This document shows positions 62,975 through 64,000 of a stretch of 64,000 bases of DNA, piece by piece (positions within the stretch are counted from its first letter, which is position 1; each line of letters starts with the position of its first letter). Made by a program: the position numbers and the translations under genes. The DNA is taken from positions 13,470,305 through 13,534,304 of the forward strand of contig JAPWDM010000006.1 of assembly GCA_035578155.1 (NCBI GenBank), written 5' to 3'. The notes under the pieces were generated by a model, which was not told where the DNA came from, ran no database searches, and was given only the letters and a program-made list of their open reading frames with translations. The stretch comes from Brachynemurus nebulosus. Its lineage: Eukaryota; Arthropoda; Insecta; Neuroptera; Myrmeleontidae.

Positions 62975-64000
62975 CAGTGAAACCTACCAAGTTGGACACC
63001 TCTGTATACTGGACACCTGCTCAAGTTGGACACTTTTCAATTGGCCTGGCGAAATTACATTGTTTTAAATGCATATTAATACTTATAAGTTGGACACCTC
63101 TATATGTTGGAAACCTGTCTAATTTGGACAGTTTTTTAAAATGATTTTTGATATTTTGACCTGTTTACGTTGGACATTCATGTATTTTACACGTGACCGA
63201 AACACGTGTTAGTTATGTTATGACAGTTATAATAATTGAATTTAGACATTAATTTTCAAGCAAGTAATGGATGGTTAGAAAGTTTTCTAAATCGACATAA
63301 TATTAAATTTAAAACTTTGTGTGGAGAGTCAGCATCAGAAGACTTAGAAGAGGCGGAAGAGTGGAAAAGAAAACTGGAAAATCTGTTGCAAGATTATGCG
63401 CCAGAAGATCGGTTTAATGCAGACGAAACTGGTCTTTTTTGGCGTTTATTAGACAAAAAAAGTTATGTTGCACAAGGTGATCCATGCAAAGGTGGTAAAT
63501 TGTCTAAAGAACGGTTAACTGTTCTATTATGTACGAGTTCGGTCGGAGAAAAGTTAACGCCGTTAGTAATTGGGAAATCAGCACGTCCTCGAGCTTTTAA
63601 ACAAATGAGATGTAAGGAGCTTCCCGTTATTTGGCGACACAATAAAAGGGCATGGATGACGACTGATATTTTTGAAAGTTGGTTGTCAGATATTGACAGG
63701 CAAATGCGTAAGGCTGCTAGAAAAATTGTGATCATACTAGATAATGCTACAAGTCATAAGATTATGAAATCGTTCGAGAATGTTAAACTTGTTTATTTAC
63801 CGCCAAATCTAACATCGGAAATTCAGCCACTAGATCAAGGCGTGATTCGAACAATGAAAGCTTATTACCGCAAAAGTTTGCTTATGTGTTTAGTTGCTAA
63901 ATCTGAAATTTCTAACAACCACAAGGAATTTATCAACTCAGTCACGGTTTTGGATGCAATTCGATGGATCAGCGAAGCATGGCAAGCTGTATCTACGGAA
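62975..64000 (+). mobile_element. pogo/Tigger-type DNA transposon, 5' part, runs off the window
   Basis: After a TA dinucleotide the element begins CAGTGAAACCTACCAAGTTG, the CAG start typical of pogo-group terminal repeats. A 5' region with several copies of a GTTGGACACCT motif (62990-63180) follows, then the transposase frame from 63236. The 3' end lies beyond 64000. Confidence 0.85.
63236..64000 (+). pseudogene. Tigger/pogo transposase, N-terminally deleted, open to the window end
   Basis: This frame is open for 255 codons after a TAA at 63233-63235 and is still open at the edge. It reads FQASNGWLESFLNRHNI, which is the end of the Tc5-type helix-turn-helix, then a CENP-B-like DDE core: FNADETGLFW (first Asp), IILDNATSH (second Asp) and PLDQGVI (third acidic residue). 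The CENP-B N-terminal helix-turn-helix and most of the second DNA-binding domain (roughly 100-150 residues) are absent. The 260 bp between the terminal repeat and this frame cannot hold them, so an internal deletion is the likely explanation. An intron acceptor (TTTTCAAG at about 63253-63260) is possible but unusual for this family. The catalytic part shows no stop or frameshift, so the insertion is young. The product would catalyse cut-and-paste transposition at TA targets if complete. Confidence 0.85.

Overview
This window looks like nuclear DNA of an insect. It is very AT-rich, the genes have GT-AG introns, and it carries two clip-domain serine protease homologues of the prophenoloxidase-activating-factor-2 type, an insect innate-immunity family. 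The rest is densely populated by short DNA transposons. The order cannot be fixed from sequence alone; the protease homologues read most like beetle or hemipteran PPAF2-like proteins, which is an impression and not a result.

Genes, left to right. (1) An ARID5-like chromatin or transcription factor gene on the minus strand. Only its first two coding exons are here (25857 down to 25067). The last visible exon ends in a good donor site, so the ~25 kb to its left is probably one long intron. (2) An ankyrin-repeat plus SOCS-box protein (ASB type, a putative cullin-RING ubiquitin ligase receptor) on the plus strand, with two coding exons at 28292-28434 and 32199-33603. (3) A five-exon clip-domain serine protease homologue on the minus strand (44862 to 35592). 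(4) A paralogue of it, also minus, with two coding exons (59814 to 58230). Both protease homologues keep the catalytic His and Asp but have Gly where the nucleophilic Ser should be, so they are predicted non-catalytic cofactors. (5) At the right edge, a pogo/Tigger transposon with an open but N-terminally deleted DDE transposase runs off the window.

The rest is a transposon graveyard whose target-site duplications (TSDs) can often be read directly. There are three ~875-bp fold-back elements with 9-bp TSDs (Mutator-like); several hAT-type short elements with 8-bp TSDs; TA-flanked inverted-repeat elements of at least four families; a TTAA-flanked element; and a tRNA-derived SINE with an 18-bp TSD.

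The most unusual structures are: the fold-back family, whose ends form hairpins that show paired substitutions; a 103-bp-period array of seven heat-shock-element-like modules (2063-2725); a double perfect palindrome built on (TA)n tracts (61561-62279) with a 2-bp microhomology junction; a 152-bp spacerless palindrome (20469-20620); and an inverted pair of repeats carrying short signal-peptide-like ORFs that flank the ASB gene. No CRISPR arrays, rRNA genes, convincing intact tRNA genes or bacterial-type operons were seen. Functional statements are inferred from residues and family knowledge; no database search was run.
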